In this document: piece by piece, positions 26,960-40,596 of the stretch | How the letters are laid out: every line of letters begins with the position of its first letter | Numbering within the stretch: position 1 is the first letter of the stretch | Origin: Anoplolepis gracilipes | Lineage: Eukaryota > Arthropoda > Insecta > Hymenoptera > Formicidae | Length of the DNA: 64,000 nucleotides | Direction of reading: 5' to 3' | NCBI RefSeq assembly: GCF_047496725.1 | Contig: NC_132979.1 | Span: 5,163,501 to 5,227,500 of the forward strand | The notes under the pieces: model-generated | What the model saw: the letters and a program-made list of their open reading frames with translations, nothing else | What the model was told of the DNA's origin: nothing | Databases searched by the model: none | Position numbers and translations under genes: made by a program

Positions 26960-29243
26960 ATTCTTAGTTTAGACAAAAATTGTTAAGATAAAAATTGTCT
27001 TTTCAAATAGAGACATTTTGTAATAAAATTATTTTCCTTTTCCTTATGCACATTTTTCTTAAAATGATTATTTTAAGAAAAATAATTGTAGAAATTCCAA
27101 GAAAAAAAACGATATAAATAAAACAGCATTTTATTTTCCGTTTTGTTTTATTATTGTATTATTATTAAGTATATGTCATTATATCATTACTTTTTTCTTT
27201 AAAAAAGTTGTATTATTGACATCAGTTTCCCATGATGCTAATTGGTTGTTAAGTGTCAAGTTCGTGTGCCATAACTTATTTTACTCATGTCGTCTGCAAT
27301 TAAACAATTATTTACATTTGTGTATAATATATTTATGCCATATATATTGTGTTGTGTGTACATAGAAAATAAATTGGACGCGCCTGTAAAATTTCTGCAT
27401 TCTAGTATATATTTAAAAAATTACAATTATCTTATATATCTTTAAAATTGTTTTTTTCATTTTTGTTAGGGAATATATTTGCAAAAAAGCTTGAATCTGA
27501 TGTACAAAACTTTATAAGTGTAAGCGAGACCGTAGCAAGCATTTGAAAAAATTAATGATTAAAATTAGAAGCGATAATACAACAAAGATGTAAGAGATAT
27601 TTTCAATTAGATAATATTAAAGAAATAAAGTGCTAAAAATGTTTCAGATATAGCAGGGGGTGCCAAGATTGATATTTATATATATATATATCTTGTAATA
27701 ACTCTCTCTATTATAAACATAAATTTATTAAGAGTTAAAAACGCTTGCTTCCTTCCATCATAAATTTATGAAAAATATAAAGTTATAAATTATATGAAAG
27801 ATATCAAACACAAATATTTAATATCGAGAACAGAAAATAAAATTTCGTCAAAAATGTTCACTGTTATGAATATTTTCTATTGAAATATATTTAGCATTTT
27901 CAGAAGGTCATCACGGCGATCATCACAGTCCCGCTGTGTCGCTGTTTTAGTTGACATGAATGCCACGCGAAACCTTGTCGGAATTTGAAAACATTCGTGA
28001 CCTACCCCGAGAACAGAGATTACACTGTTTGCGATGTCAAAGAGTCAGCAGCCACTGGCCAGGAATTCTGGCGCCATGCCAATCGCGGAAAAATAGGTTA
28101 TCGATCAACCCCCTCGGTCTTGGTAATAACTACAGGACCCCCTCTCCCTCCGAAATCCAAAAGGAGACAGGAAGAGAAGGGGTTAGAGATCCGCGTCTAA
28201 GAAGTGGAAATCTCGTGCACATAACTGACGCTACTCTTGTCGAGATGAGCATCATTAAATATAGTATATATAGTATACAGTCATGTACGAAGAGCTAAAA
28301 CCGTGTCAAGCTTTATTAACGCTTTTAATATATATATATATATATATGATACATATACGCACTATATATTTATATATGTATGCATGTATGTACAGTATTA
28401 TTTTATATATAATTTTACAATTTGTTACGTGATTATCTTAATTGTTGTTGTCATTGTTATAAAGTTTATATATAATAAATAATATAATAAAAATATTTTA
28501 CATAAAATTATTCTCTACAAGGAAATAAACTGTGAAAAATATATAATATTTATAACTTAATGTATAAATAAAAATCATACGTATTGATTTACAATAAAAA
28601 CTATTAATCGTTAAAATACAAAAATATGTTGAAAGAAATATTATTATTGAGAATGTATTTGTTACATTTTTAATACTTGAAGATTTTGCAATAAATCAAT
28701 AAAATTAAAATTTTAAAAAACTCTCAGAGTTTTGTTTAAAATTCAGCGAGAATCGTATTACTTTTGGATAACTAAACAAGTTTAATGTATAGCTGTTTTG
28801 CTGCGTGACAGAGATACGCGGCACTCGAGATAATTTGCACAGTGATTAAACTGAACGGAGTGTCTGCAAGTAACTGTGTACACCTTTATATAATCTGTGT
28901 ACCAGTGTTTATTAATAATTCAGGGTCGTAGGGAAAATGCATCGCCCAGGAAAATCACTGCTTCGTCTTATGGGAGTAAGCGAAGGGCATGTTTACTCTT
29001 ATATTATCGCACAGTGAGTTTCCAGAAGGTCTATCGCAATTTTCCACCGAGCGCTCTCATGATATTCGTTAACTATATTTCCTGATAAAATGCATTCTCC
29101 AGTTTATTTTCTGATAAATCATTCCTCAGTTTATTTCCTGATAAAATGCATTCTTTGTGACTGATAATGATAAAACTTGTTCAACTCATGATAAAAAAAT
29201 ATACATATATATTTTATTTTATATATATATATATATTTTTTTT

Positions 29244-29290
<47 letters not shown>

Positions 29291-29565
29291 GACAATAGAT
29301 ATGTTATTCCAGGGGAACTATATAAAACTCGATATATATACGCCCGAAATATGCCCGGTATTTTACGATATGGAGCGACTAGCTCAACTAGAAAATAATT
29401 TTGTACATAACTTAAAAAATAATTTTAACAAATATATATCATGATATTTATCATTATATATTAGGTTTGATAAATTCTTGTATCCTATTGTTATTTTGTT
29501 TGTATTATATTGTATTGTATATTTAGTTACTTTAAAATCCGCCAAATTTCTTGAATAATTAAGAT
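26960..29565. mobile_element. Copy-1-specific insertion, unclassified, possibly LTR-like
   Basis: Comparison with the spacer after copy 2 (37.6-37.7 kb) shows this 2.6 kb is extra. It includes a GC-richer part (about 27905-28320) with two overlapping open frames (27960-28298 and 27985-28200), (TA)n runs (28329-28347 and 29221-29287) and a second GC-richer part at about 28800-29090. I do not recognise a protein. The composition and the AGCTAAAACCGTGTCAAGC stretch before 28320 would fit a solo LTR or a decayed retroelement, but this is only inference. Confidence 0.35.
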
Positions 29566-31470
29566 TTAACTTGTTTTTGGTTTTTACAATTATTAAATGT
29601 TTGATATTAATTTTTATTTATTTGTCAAGGTGTGTAATTGTCCAGGTGTGTAATTTTTAAACAAAATGTAATAATGTTCAACTATCATTTCAAAAATACA
29701 TTCTTCGTCCTTCTTTTATTTTCATCTCCTGTAATATAATAATGAGATATTGTTAAATTATCGATCAGACGTTCTTTACATAGATTTCTTTACCTCACAC
29801 ATTAATCAAGTTAACATAGTTGCAAGAAATATCAATTCATCGATTATTATTAAATAATCTTGTTTTTCGCATTACATAAGAATCGATGAATGTTTCGTAG
29901 ACAATCCCGTTATCGACACTTTACTCATTTTCTAGCTTTAAAACTGTAAAAAGATGAGCTAATACTGGTATACGAGAACATGCTTTTAAAGCAACGATAA
30001 GCGGAAATGCGTTTGAAGCACGTAACGGCGATACATCTATTATGCGAACTAATGCTTTTAAACATTCACAGCGTTTTGCAAGGCTTTTCGCGCGTCTACC
30101 GGATATACGCTGATAAACGACACTTCCCGAAAGAAGATATGCATACAAAGTGACTCGATACTGTCGGCAGACAATGTAATGCCAGATTTTTTGACAAATT
30201 TTCGAAGCCAACTTACAGAAATTTTGAAAAAAGAAGACTGTTTTCTTTTTCAAAAAAAAGGACGTATTTTTTTGAATTTTTAATATTATCTTTATTTTGT
30301 AGAAACAAACATACATACATTTGAATAATTAATAAATTTCCTCCTCAAAATTTAGATTATACGAAAAATTAATTGAGAAATTTAATTTTAAATCAATATC
30401 TGCGTTGATTAAATATACACTCGCTCATACACGTGTTTCAGTTTGAATCAGCTGACGAACTGTCAAATTACATCTGAACCGTATTTTCCGATAGGTGGTA
30501 TCATCTACTGTCAGCGAAGAAAACTAAAAAGCAATGCTCTGATGATAAAGAATAGGAGGAGATAATTGTCGATAAGTCCAATGGTATCCGCGCAAGTTCA
30601 TCGCCGACGTCGATATGTAATAATCAATGTTGAAATTGCGGCTAGGAAGGAAACGGCAGAAGCGAATTCTCTCATCAAACGTGGTTTCAAGACCGTCGAC
30701 GACAACGATGTGAGAACATTATAATAATTAAAATTATATAACAAGAAATATTGTATAAAGACCAAAATCATATTACAATAAAAAAGAAAAGATAATAAGT
30801 TTCTCGTAAAAAAATAAGTGTACACTTATTTTAAAATCGTTTTATATTTTATTAACCAAGCAAATATATTTTTAAATTCAAAATAGAATTCTATTTATCA
30901 ATTTTATGTGACGTGAAAACAATTTAACACATAAAATATTTACAAAATAAAAAAATATGTATATATGAGGATACACGTGTACATTAAAATTATAAATAAA
31001 ATAATTTGAATTCTGTGACCTTATATTGTTACAATGTAAATTTAATAATTAACAATTTAAATAAACAAAGACGGAGTGCGTATTACTGTTGCCTTCTGGT
31101 TCTCTTAGGTACCGTGAGAATGCTCGCTCAAAAAATCGCGCGCCAATTGTCGCAAATTAATAAGCCTCGAAAATCAAATTAAAACTCTTTCTTACCAATT
31201 GTGTCATTAGCACAATTTTTCACAAACACGTCAAGAAGTATAAAAGAATTATCATGTACAATAATTATTGTTTATATTGGAATTAAGAGAAAATGTTTCT
31301 TCATCCCGATTAATTAGAATATTAGAAGATTACGGCGTAATCTTTTCTTATCCTAATCTTTTGAGGAGAAGAAATCTTGCTTGATCCCAAGGGTATCCAA
31401 TGACATCACTTAAACTACTGTATTTCGTTGAAAAACAACGTTTCCACAAGAGAGACTTTCTTTTGCAAAA

Positions 31471-32068
31471 AGAAAATATGGTGTAAAAAATAAAAAATAT
31501 TTTTGAACGAAAACGATTAAATTATTTGCATAATAATTATAATACAATTATGCGCTGTCCTAAAAAAAGATAATTTTGCTCAGGCGAAATATGTATGCGC
31601 ATTCATTTATGTATTTATTTATATATTGCGAGCAAACGCATAAGTATATAATTTCTCGGAATAACAGATCGATCCTGCAGATTCAGTTTAGACAAGTTCG
31701 TGCGAGGATACCTCATCGTCGAAAAACGGATCGGCATCGACGTTCACTAAACCAAAAAAATACAAGTTAGAGTCCTTTTAGTTTTTTAACACGATAGTGT
31801 ACGTACTTACATGTTTTAGAGAATCTGTAGTATTTTTCTATACGTCCTCTCTCGCTCATGATAGGCACGTTGCACGATCATTGCGTATATGGAAATAACA
31901 TTTGCCGCATTCGTTGTAACGATCGCGATCGTGAGACTGATGTTTACGCGAGAAATAAAATGATAATACAATTATTTTTTATTCTTATCATTTTATTGTA
32001 GAGTTATGTGCGATGTTCTAAGTTGCAAAGAAAAAAGGAAAAAAAAGTATTAATTTTTACACGTACAT
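31471..32068. repeat. Spacer tract nearly identical to 39331-39928
   Basis: Over about 600 bp only a handful of substitutions separate the two tracts (constant offset of 7860), while sequence on both sides diverges clearly. Open frames at 31576-31770 and 39436-39630 inside the tract owe their similarity to this identity and are not taken as genes. Confidence 0.85.
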
Positions 32069-32779
32069 CTCGTACAATACGTCGCAATGTCGCTCGTGAT
32101 AGCAACTTGATTTTACTGTCACTTTCAGTGATAAATGATTGTATTGGAAGTATTTAAAATTTAAAGCGACGTAAAAAATTGCCCTGAAAGTTTATGAAAC
32201 GAAAAACACGCGGCCCAGACATTTCTTCGCATTTTAGCAATCGTTTAAAATCGTGCGCGTTCCAGAATGGTTTTAAATATATTTTTTATTTCAATATTTA
32301 TAGCATAACATTCGAATGTGACAAATGCCCAATCATTGTTTGAGAAATATAAATTCTTTACTCATATTTATCTGCATCTCGTTACTTAGATCCATTAACA
32401 TATGTCTCCTTTCAGGAAGAAGAAAATCAAACGTAAGCCCAATCGATATTTTATTGAAAAGAAATAACTTATCATTTTTAAATACACACACAGTATTCTT
32501 TTTCTTAATTATATATTTTTAATTATCTTGAATATTTAAATCTCAGAAATTTTTTAGAATCGAAATTTTCTTCAAAGAAAATTTTCTAAAACTTTGTTTA
32601 ATGTTTTACGTAACATCTGTAATTAAATTTCGGTAATTTCAATTTATAAAAGAAATTCTCAAGAGATAAATATTGCATTAGTCCAAATGCGTCACTCAGT
32701 TACAATTTATTCATGATTTTGCGTTAAATCACGAGAAATATTTTGTCGCGTTGTCATTTGTCATTACTTCTTCTTTTAG

Positions 32780-32858
32780 TCAAAAACTAAACATAGCCGA
32801 AGTCGAAAGTCTCTAAGTGCACTTATTTGTGACGTTCCGTATTAACTTTTAATTTATC
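32780..32858 (+). promoter_or_regulatory. Putative start site and 5' UTR of FAR copy 2
   Basis: TTTTAGTCAAAAACTAAACATAG is the counterpart of the initiator-like block of the other copies and lies 79 bp before the ATG. AAGTGCACTTATTTGTGA and ATTAACTTTTAATTTATC follow. This copy has diverged most in the core (TCAAAAAC instead of TCAACAAC). Confidence 0.35.
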
Positions 32859-33182
32859 ATGAATCAAAACAATGAAATTGAAATAAATAATACACCAATA
32901 CAAAAATTCTACGCAGGACAGTCAATTCTCATTACAGGTATTTATTATATAAATATAAATAAATAAAGTGAAAGTTCGCTTTTAAGATAATTAAGATTGA
33001 AAATGTAATAAAAATAAAGATTGCCACATAGTAACTAATGTATGATATTATGACATATAATATGCATCTTATGGTATATGAAATATATATAAATCATTGA
33101 TATATTATATAAAATATATTATGATAAACATAAATTACTAATAAACATAATAACATTACTAATGAACAACCGATTGTGCGCG

Positions 33183-33252
<70 letters not shown>

Positions 33253-36200
33253 TGTGACAAAAATAATAAATATATTTGTAAAGCAATGTTTATCTCTTTA
33301 GAATAAATAAATGGCTTACATAGTCTTCAATTAACTTATACAAAATCTCTCCATCTATAACAAATTAAACATTTTAATAATAATATTAATTTTTTCGCAA
33401 TCTCACAGAAAAAACTATGAATTATTCTATCTAATTCTGTTTATTTTTAACATAACGAACATAAAGACCTTATTGTTCAGCTTTACACCAAAAGGAACTT
33501 GAATTACAATTAATTTACTGTACCATATTATACTAAAGTAAATAAATTATATAAAACCTTTAAAAAAATAAATGACACAATGCATAACATAGCAAGTTTA
33601 CTCTATTTTTTATATCCTAATTTAATCCTACTTTCCGAACTATATAACTGTTAAATCACAGCCTTTGAAATAATTGTTTTTCTTCCTTTTCTTTTTCTTT
33701 TCACATTTTTTTCAAAATTTTCCCTTTTTTCTCTTCTAATTCATTATTCCATAAACTTGTTATACTTTCCTCTCTATTTCTACATAAATCGTTGAACCAT
33801 TCAATTACATTCTTTTACAAACTATATATTACCCAATCTGCAATTTTTGCTATATCATGTTTCAATAATCTCAAAAAAATTTTATTTCTTACGTTAATTC
33901 TAAGTCCATGTTTCTTATTAAACGAAAGCGATAATAATCTTTCTCAAAACACTGATTTTAATTCAAATAATATTGATTAATAATCTTTATAGGTCCTCTC
34001 GTAGTTACAGAAAATCTTATTCTCTCCGATTTATATATATTCGAAAAAAAAATTCATACAGCAGAACAAAAATACATTAAAAATTATATACTACTAAAAA
34101 CAAAATATACAAAAATATAGAATTTATATAAAACTTAAAAATCGTAAATAAATAATTAGCTATAAATGTGAAGTAAAAAAAAAAAAATAAAAACTAGACA
34201 TAAGTAGATAATCTAAAAAAAAAAAAAACAATCTTTTCAGTAAAAATATAACTATACCTAATCATATATGCACAATATACATTATACAACGTTTATACAT
34301 ACATATTACTGTTTAGACTTATGTTTCTATTTTCTTCTATAGGTAGTACCGGGTTTCTAGGAAAGGTGTTAGTTGAAAAATTGTTACGAAGTTGTCCCGA
34401 TATATCTACAATATATCTACTGATACGTTCAAAAAAAAACAAGTGCCTAGAAAGCCGACTGAATGACATATTTGAAAATCCGGTGAGTTTTCTAACGAAT
34501 TTATTATGTTACTACTAAAGAACATTAAGGTGTACGTTTATACGTTGCTACGTGAATCTATAATCTATAATCTGCAGATGTACAATCGACTAAATAAGGA
34601 AATGCCAAATTTTCGTGAGAAAGTCGTACCGCTTATAGTAGATTTTAATGCAGAAGACTTAGGACTGTCTGAAAATGATAAGGATATGCTGATGCGTAAG
34701 GTAAATAATTTAAATTGCTTTTATTCTCTTACATAATTGTATAATTTTATTCAATGCAAAGAATAAGTTATCGTATACTTATGAAATATATATTCCACAC
34801 GAGCTTTATTTTTAACTATTAAAATAATAAAAACTAACTCTTTTTTATATATTTTTACTATTATACTATAATAATATATTAGAGAAATTCTTGTTATATT
34901 TACTTTATATTGTAGGTGTCTATAGTTTTCCACTTGGCAGCGACTGTAAATTTCAAGGAGAAAATGAAAACTGCTGTGACAATAAACGTTGTTGCTACAA
35001 ATATTATTTTAAACATCGCTAAACAGATGCCAAACTTAAAGGTAATACCTTTTTTGTCAATAAATATTAATGTAAGATATATCATAAAAATTATTAATTT
35101 TTATGAATTTTGAAAAAGTAATTAAATCAATATTGACATTTATATTGCAGTCATTCATTTATGTCTCGACTTTATATGCAAACTGCCACGTAAAACATAT
35201 AGAAGAACGTTTTTATACGTATCCCATTAATCACAGAAATCTTATTACATTGACGCGTGATTTACCCGAAAACATAATTGATGAACAGTTAGCTAAGTGC
35301 GTATTCTTTTCATTTTCGATATATAATAAATTTCCTATGTGAAATTTAACGTTTTAAATAAATTAAAGTTATTATAATATAATAAATTATTGTTTTGAGA
35401 TAGAATCTCTTCATCATGGCCGAATACATATACATTTACAAAAGCCATTGCGGAAGCACTTCTCAGAGAAGAAAGCGAAAACTTACCGATTGGGATATTT
35501 CGACCTGCGATTGGTGAGGAATTTAATTAATTTATTGTGTTCATTTTTTGCTTATTAAAATTTCTTAAAATTATATACATTTTCATATTATGTTGTATAA
35601 AGAATATGTGCGAAATATACAATCAATTTCAGCTTTATTATAGATTTATATCATATATATAATCTTGAATATTATCTTACTTATAAAAAAAACACACATT
35701 ACATATTTAAAAGAGATATATCCATGTCTTCTGTCTATGTACAATACAAAAATGTAATTATTGATACTTGTAACAAATAAATTATCATATAGTACCATTG
35801 CAAAAAAATTAAATTTTAAAGTGATAACCTAACATAAAATCGCAAAAAATATTGCAGATAACTATTAAAGCGAAAGTAATTGCAAAAAATAATAAATATT
35901 TTTTTCAGTCACGCCCATCGCTAGAGAACCGATCGTTGGATGGGGTGATAACTTATATGGACCAGTCGGCAGTACATTATACACAATACTCGGTTTCATA
36001 AGAATTCAATGGTGTGATCCCAATATTTCAGCGAATTTGGTGCCTGTCGATTTTACTGTGAACGCTTTAATTGCTAGTGCATGGGATGTCTCTAATCAAT
36101 GCAGGTGATATAATTAAATATCATGAAGAAACAGATTTATTTATTAAGGATGGTACATTTCATAAGCAATTTTGATATTAATTGCTGTCATCGTATATTA

Positions 36201-37534
36201 AATATAGATATCAATCTCAGGCCCAACTTTAGTCTTTAATTTTCTCTAAAAAAAAAATCACGAGTTATTTTACATATAATTTATACTTTACATTTGCATA
36301 TCATTTTGACGCTTTTAGTAGATTGACGTCATACATGTGCGATAAAATAATTAACTCTTTACGTAATTAAATAAATTGATTACATTAAATAAAAATATAT
36401 TCAAACGCATTACTTATGGTTGATGGGCGGATTTTATGAAACATGTTTGAATTTTTATAGGAGAGGCAAAGATATGCTAATTTACAATTACATATCGGCC
36501 AATGCGTTAACTTGGATCGAATACATCAATAAAATACTCTGCATAAATCAGAACTATCCTTTGAAAGATTCTACGTGGTTTCCATTTATTATTTTAATAT
36601 CACAAGAGATGCCATATAAAATTTGCACTTGGTTCTGTCATTTGCTTCCGGCCTTTCTTGTAGATACTGTAAGAATATGTATAGGTCGTCGCCCGAGGTT
36701 TGTAGAAACATAAATAAATATTAATTATTCGATTGCAATTATATTTAATAGTTTGTCTTAAAACTGCATAGCTACTTACATGTAGAAAAAAACTTCTTTA
36801 GATTTTATAAAATTTGTGCTTGATATAGTCAAAAAAACTACAATAGTTTATTTGGAAAAACTAACAACACTATTTGATTTTTAAAATTAAACATATCTTA
36901 TAATATTATTAAATTCGACGAAATAATACTTTCTTCAGTCAATAAAAATAATGTTGTGTATAAGATAATGTTGTTTGAATAAAATAAATAATAATAAATA
37001 AATAAATTCTAACAAATTATTAAGACAGATCGTTCTCTCTGTATATATAAAATATGACAAATCGCTTAATAACATTATATATATTTCAGAATGTGGAAAT
37101 TGTATGGTAAAATACATAAAGCTATAGAATCAATTGGATATTTTTCAACTAAGACATGGAATTACACCGATGATAATGTTCAAACGATGTGGAATCTTTT
37201 GAATAAAAGAGATCAGGAATTATTTTTATTCAATATGAAGGAATTTGACTGGACCAAATATCTCACTGATTTTCACAAAGGCATACGTCTTTATTTATTA
37301 AAAGAAGATGACAGTAATTTAGAAGCCAGTCGTATCAATTATAAAAGGTAAAAAATTTCTTTTACATTTTTATCAGAGCTAATTTTGTTTTTAATATAAA
37401 GATTAACTTTCTCTTAAGAACAAATCATGAATTTTAGGCTTTACTGGGCGCACCAAATACTTAAAACTGTGTTTATCTTTTCCATTCTCTGGATTATTTG
37501 GAATATATTCGTTAAAATATTTGAATCTATTTAA
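32859..37534 (+). CDS. Fatty acyl-CoA reductase, copy 2 (intact, 10 exons)
   Basis: Coding exons: 32859-32937, 34343-34482, 34578-34700, 34916-35041, 35151-35296, 35404-35513, 35909-36104, 36461-36697, 37090-37347, 37438-37534. Exon lengths and phases match copy 1 exactly (79, 140, 123, 126, 146, 110, 196, 237, 258, 97) and give 503 codons without a stop. GSTGFLG (27-33), the catalytic YTFTK (214-218), the FAR_C domain and a C-terminal hydrophobic anchor are all present. Exon 5 ends in a RDLPENIIDEQLAK variant shared with pseudogene copy 5, whereas copies 1, 3 and 4 have an ALPENVIEEYLD-type end. Exon 4 (VNFKEKMKTA) is shared with copy 4. Intron 1 is 1.4 kb and carries a TG microsatellite and a LINE remnant. 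It is one of three copies likely to make a full enzyme. Confidence 0.93.
33184..33257. repeat. (TG)n microsatellite in intron 1 of copy 2
   Basis: A long TG run follows CCGATTGTGCGCGTTG. The same position in copies 1, 3, 4 and 5 (near 19283, 42957, 51441 and 59470) carries short or interrupted TG tracts, so the length varies between paralogues. Confidence 0.95.
33690..33815 (-). mobile_element. LINE tail remnant in intron 1 of copy 2
   Basis: The minus strand reads EWFNDLCRNREESITSLWNN followed by a Glu/Lys-rich tail. This is the same C-terminal LINE sequence that is longer in copy 3 (43485-43940). It joins directly to sequence related to intron 1 of copy 1 (from about 33837), and an identical junction is found in copy 4. 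Confidence 0.65.
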
Positions 37535-40500
37535 ATGTTTGAAGGTATTATATGTTTATTTCTATGTACGTTTTAGTTTATTAATGTTATATTAATGTTA
37601 TATTAGTATGTACAATTTTGTTTTACATACATGACTAGAAGTTTAAATTTTTATATTTATTTATTTCTTGAAAATAGTTATGCTTTAACTTGTCTTTGGT
37701 TTTTATAATTATTAAAATTTAATATTAGTTGTCACACTTTTTTGCCAATCCAGCGTGTGTAGTTATTAAATAAAATGTAATAATGTTTAACTATATTATT
37801 TAAAAAATACATTCTTCGTCTTTTCTTTATTTTCATCTCCTTTAATATAATAATAAGATTTTGTTAAATTATTTATCAGATGTTCTTTATATAGATTCTT
37901 TACCTCTTACATTAATCAAGTTAACGTAATATATAGTTGCAGGAATTATCAATTCATCTATTATTATTAAATAATTTTGTTTTTTGCATTACATAAGAAT
38001 CGATGAATGTTTCGTAGATTCCGTTATCGACACTATATTTCTTTTTAATTTTAAAACTGTAAAAAGATCATTAACTTACATACAAAAACATCCTTTAAAG
38101 GAACAATAAACAAAAATTCATTTCAACACGTAACAGTGATAAATCTATTATGCAGCATGATGCTGTTCACAATGTTTGGAAGGCTTCTCGCGCATCTACC
38201 GGATATATGCTGATAAACACTTTTCGAAATCAAACTTAAAAATTTTTAAACAAGAAAGCTCTTCTCTCTTTCAAAAAAAGCGCGTGTTTGAATTTTTAAT
38301 ATTAACTTTATTTTGGAGAAACAAACACACATACATTTGAACTAAAATTTCTCCACAAAATTTAGATTATATGAGAAAATTAATTTCAAATCAATATATC
38401 TGCGTTAAACACACACTCGCTCAGTTTGAATCAGCTGACGAGCTGTCAAATTGCATTTGCATTTGCAACGTTTTTTCCGATGGGTCTTATCTACTGTCAG
38501 CAGAGGAAATTAAGAAGTATCGCTTTGATGATAAAAAATGAGAAAAGATAATCACCGATAAGTCCAACATTGTGTGCGCGACAGCATCGGCGACGTTGAT
38601 ATTCAATAATCAACGTTGAAACTGCGGCTAACAAAACAGTAGAAGCAAATTTTCTCATCAGGCGCGATTTCAAAACCGACGACAACGACGACGTAAAAAC
38701 GTTATAATAATTAAAATTATATAACTAATATTTTATAAAGGTCAAAATCATAATACGATAAAAAAGAAAAGATAGTTTCTCGTAAAGAAAAATAGGAAAA
38801 TTTGAATTCTGTGACCATACATTATTGAAATTTAAATTTGATAGTCATCATGTATGCCTATTTTTTTTACCAAAAACCATCTTCTCTTTTTTATTATATA
38901 GGTATGAATTTGTTAAAATTTTAATTTCGTAATCTGTTTTAATCTCTTTAAATAAACAAAGACGGGGTGCATATTACGTTTGCCTTCTGGTTCTCTTAGG
39001 TACCGTGAGAATGCTCGTTCGAAAAATTGTATGCAAATTGTCGCAAATTATGAGTCCCGAAAATCAAGTCAAAGCTCCTTTCTTCCAATTGTGTCCTTAG
39101 TATGATTTTTCGCTAACATGTCGAGAAGTATAAAAGAATTTTTATATACAATAATCATTGTTTATATCGCGCGGGACTAAGAAAATGTTTCTTCAATCCG
39201 ATTAATTAGAAGATTACGGCGTAAAATTTTGTGTTCTTAATCCTTTTAACAGAAGATCGCGAAAAAAGAAATGTTGTTTAATCTTTAAGATATCTAATGA
39301 CATCACTTTGCCTACTGTATTTCATTAAAAAGAAAATATGGTGTAAAAAATAAAAAATATTTTTGAACGAAAACGATTAAATTATTTGCATAATAATTAT
39401 AATACGATTATGCGCTGTCCTAAAAAAAGATAATTTTGCTCAGGCGAAATATGTATGCGCATTCATCTATGTATTTATTTATATATTGCGAGCAAGCGCA
39501 TAAGTATATAATTTCTCGGAATAACAGATCGATCCTGCAGATTCAGTTTAGACAAGTTCGTGCGAGGATACCTCATCGTCGAAAAACGGATCGGCATCGA
39601 CGTTCACTAAACCAAAAAAATACAAGTTAGAGTCCTTTTAGTTTTTTAACACGATAGTGTACGTACTTACATGTTTTAGAGAATCTGTAGTATTTTTCTA
39701 TACGTCCTCTCTCGCTCATGATAGGCACGTTGCACGATCATTGCGTATATGGAAATAACATTTGCCGCATTCGTTGTAACGATCGCGATCGTGAGACTGA
39801 TGTTTACGCGAGAAATAAAATGATAATACAATTATTTTTTATTCTTATCATTTTATTGTAGAGTTATGTGCGATGTTCTAAGTTGCAAAAAAAAAAGGAA
39901 AAAAAAGTATTAATTTTTACACGTACATATCGCGCATGATGATCTTTTACTTGATTTTACTGTCACCTTTAGTGATGAATAAATGTATTATGAGCATTTA
40001 AATTCAAATTTGATGCAAAGAATTGCCCTGAAGTTCATGGAACGAAAAACACGCGGCCTAATTCGCGTTTTATGGCAAACGCTTGAAATCGTGCGCGTTG
40101 CAGAATAGTTTCGAATATATTTTTTATTTCGATATTTATAGCGTAACACTAGGATGTGACAAGTGCTCAATCATTGTTTGAGGAATATAAATTCTTTACC
40201 AAACGTAATTTCAATCGATATTTTATAGAAAAAAAATAATTTATCATTTTTAAATACACACACAATATTCTTTTTCTCAATTATAATTTTAATTATTTCA
40301 TATATTTAAATCAAAAATTTTAATTTTTATTTTAATAATAAATATATTAGCCATGTTTTAGAATCGAATTTTTCTTTATAGAAGATTTTCCAACTTTCCT
40401 CAATGTTTTACTGAAACGTAACATTTGTGATTAAATCTTGGTAATTCTAATTTATAAAGATTTCTTGAGGCATTAATATTGCATTAGTCTACTTGCGTAA

Positions 40501-40596
40501 CTCATTGTCAGTTGCAATTTATTCATCTAATTTCGCATTAAGCAACGAGAAACTTGTTAGTGTTACACTGTCATTAGTTATTACTTCTTCTTCTAG
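37535..40596. other. Spacer between FAR copies 2 and 3
   Basis: About 3.1 kb homologous to the other spacers from end to end, without large insertions. It can serve as the reference form of the unit. No exon is recognised. The minus-strand open frame at 39988-40170 recurs at 50400-50582 and 58141-58323 because the DNA is duplicated. It shows no motif and no bias towards synonymous change that I can judge by eye. The tracts 39331-39928 and 39949-40528 are nearly identical to tracts in other spacers. Confidence 0.7.
39949..40528. repeat. Spacer tract nearly identical to 50361-50940
   Basis: About 580 bp match with a constant offset of 10412 and only one or two differences seen by eye. The corresponding stretch before copy 5 (from about 58105) is clearly more diverged. 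The tract lies directly upstream of the promoters of copies 3 and 4. Confidence 0.85.

Larger units (their letters stand above)
26828..32779. other. Spacer between FAR copies 1 and 2
   Basis: After the stop of copy 1 a short homologous 3' flank (to about 26960) is interrupted by about 2.6 kb of unrelated DNA. From about 29565 homology to the spacers after copies 2, 3 and 4 resumes. Landmarks present in every spacer are a block starting near TAAGAATCGATGAATGTTTC (29878), an ACTCGCTCATACAC / CTGACGAACTGTCAAATT block (30420-30470), a block at 30590-30730 and a TCTTAGGTACCGTGAGAATG-type block (about 31105). No gene is recognised. The minus-strand open frame at 29921-30316 is broken in the other spacers. 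Confidence 0.7.

Noticed and set aside
29921..30316. 131-codon minus-strand frame
   Set aside because: The homologous positions after copies 2, 3, 4 and 5 contain stops and frameshifts.
31576..31770. 64-codon plus-strand frame repeated at 39436-39630
   Set aside because: It lies inside a tract that is nearly identical at DNA level and is absent from the other spacers. No family is recognised.
39988..40170. 60-codon minus-strand frame repeated at 50400-50582 and 58141-58323
   Set aside because: The conservation follows from the duplicated spacer DNA. There are no motifs, and it overlaps the region just upstream of the FAR promoters.
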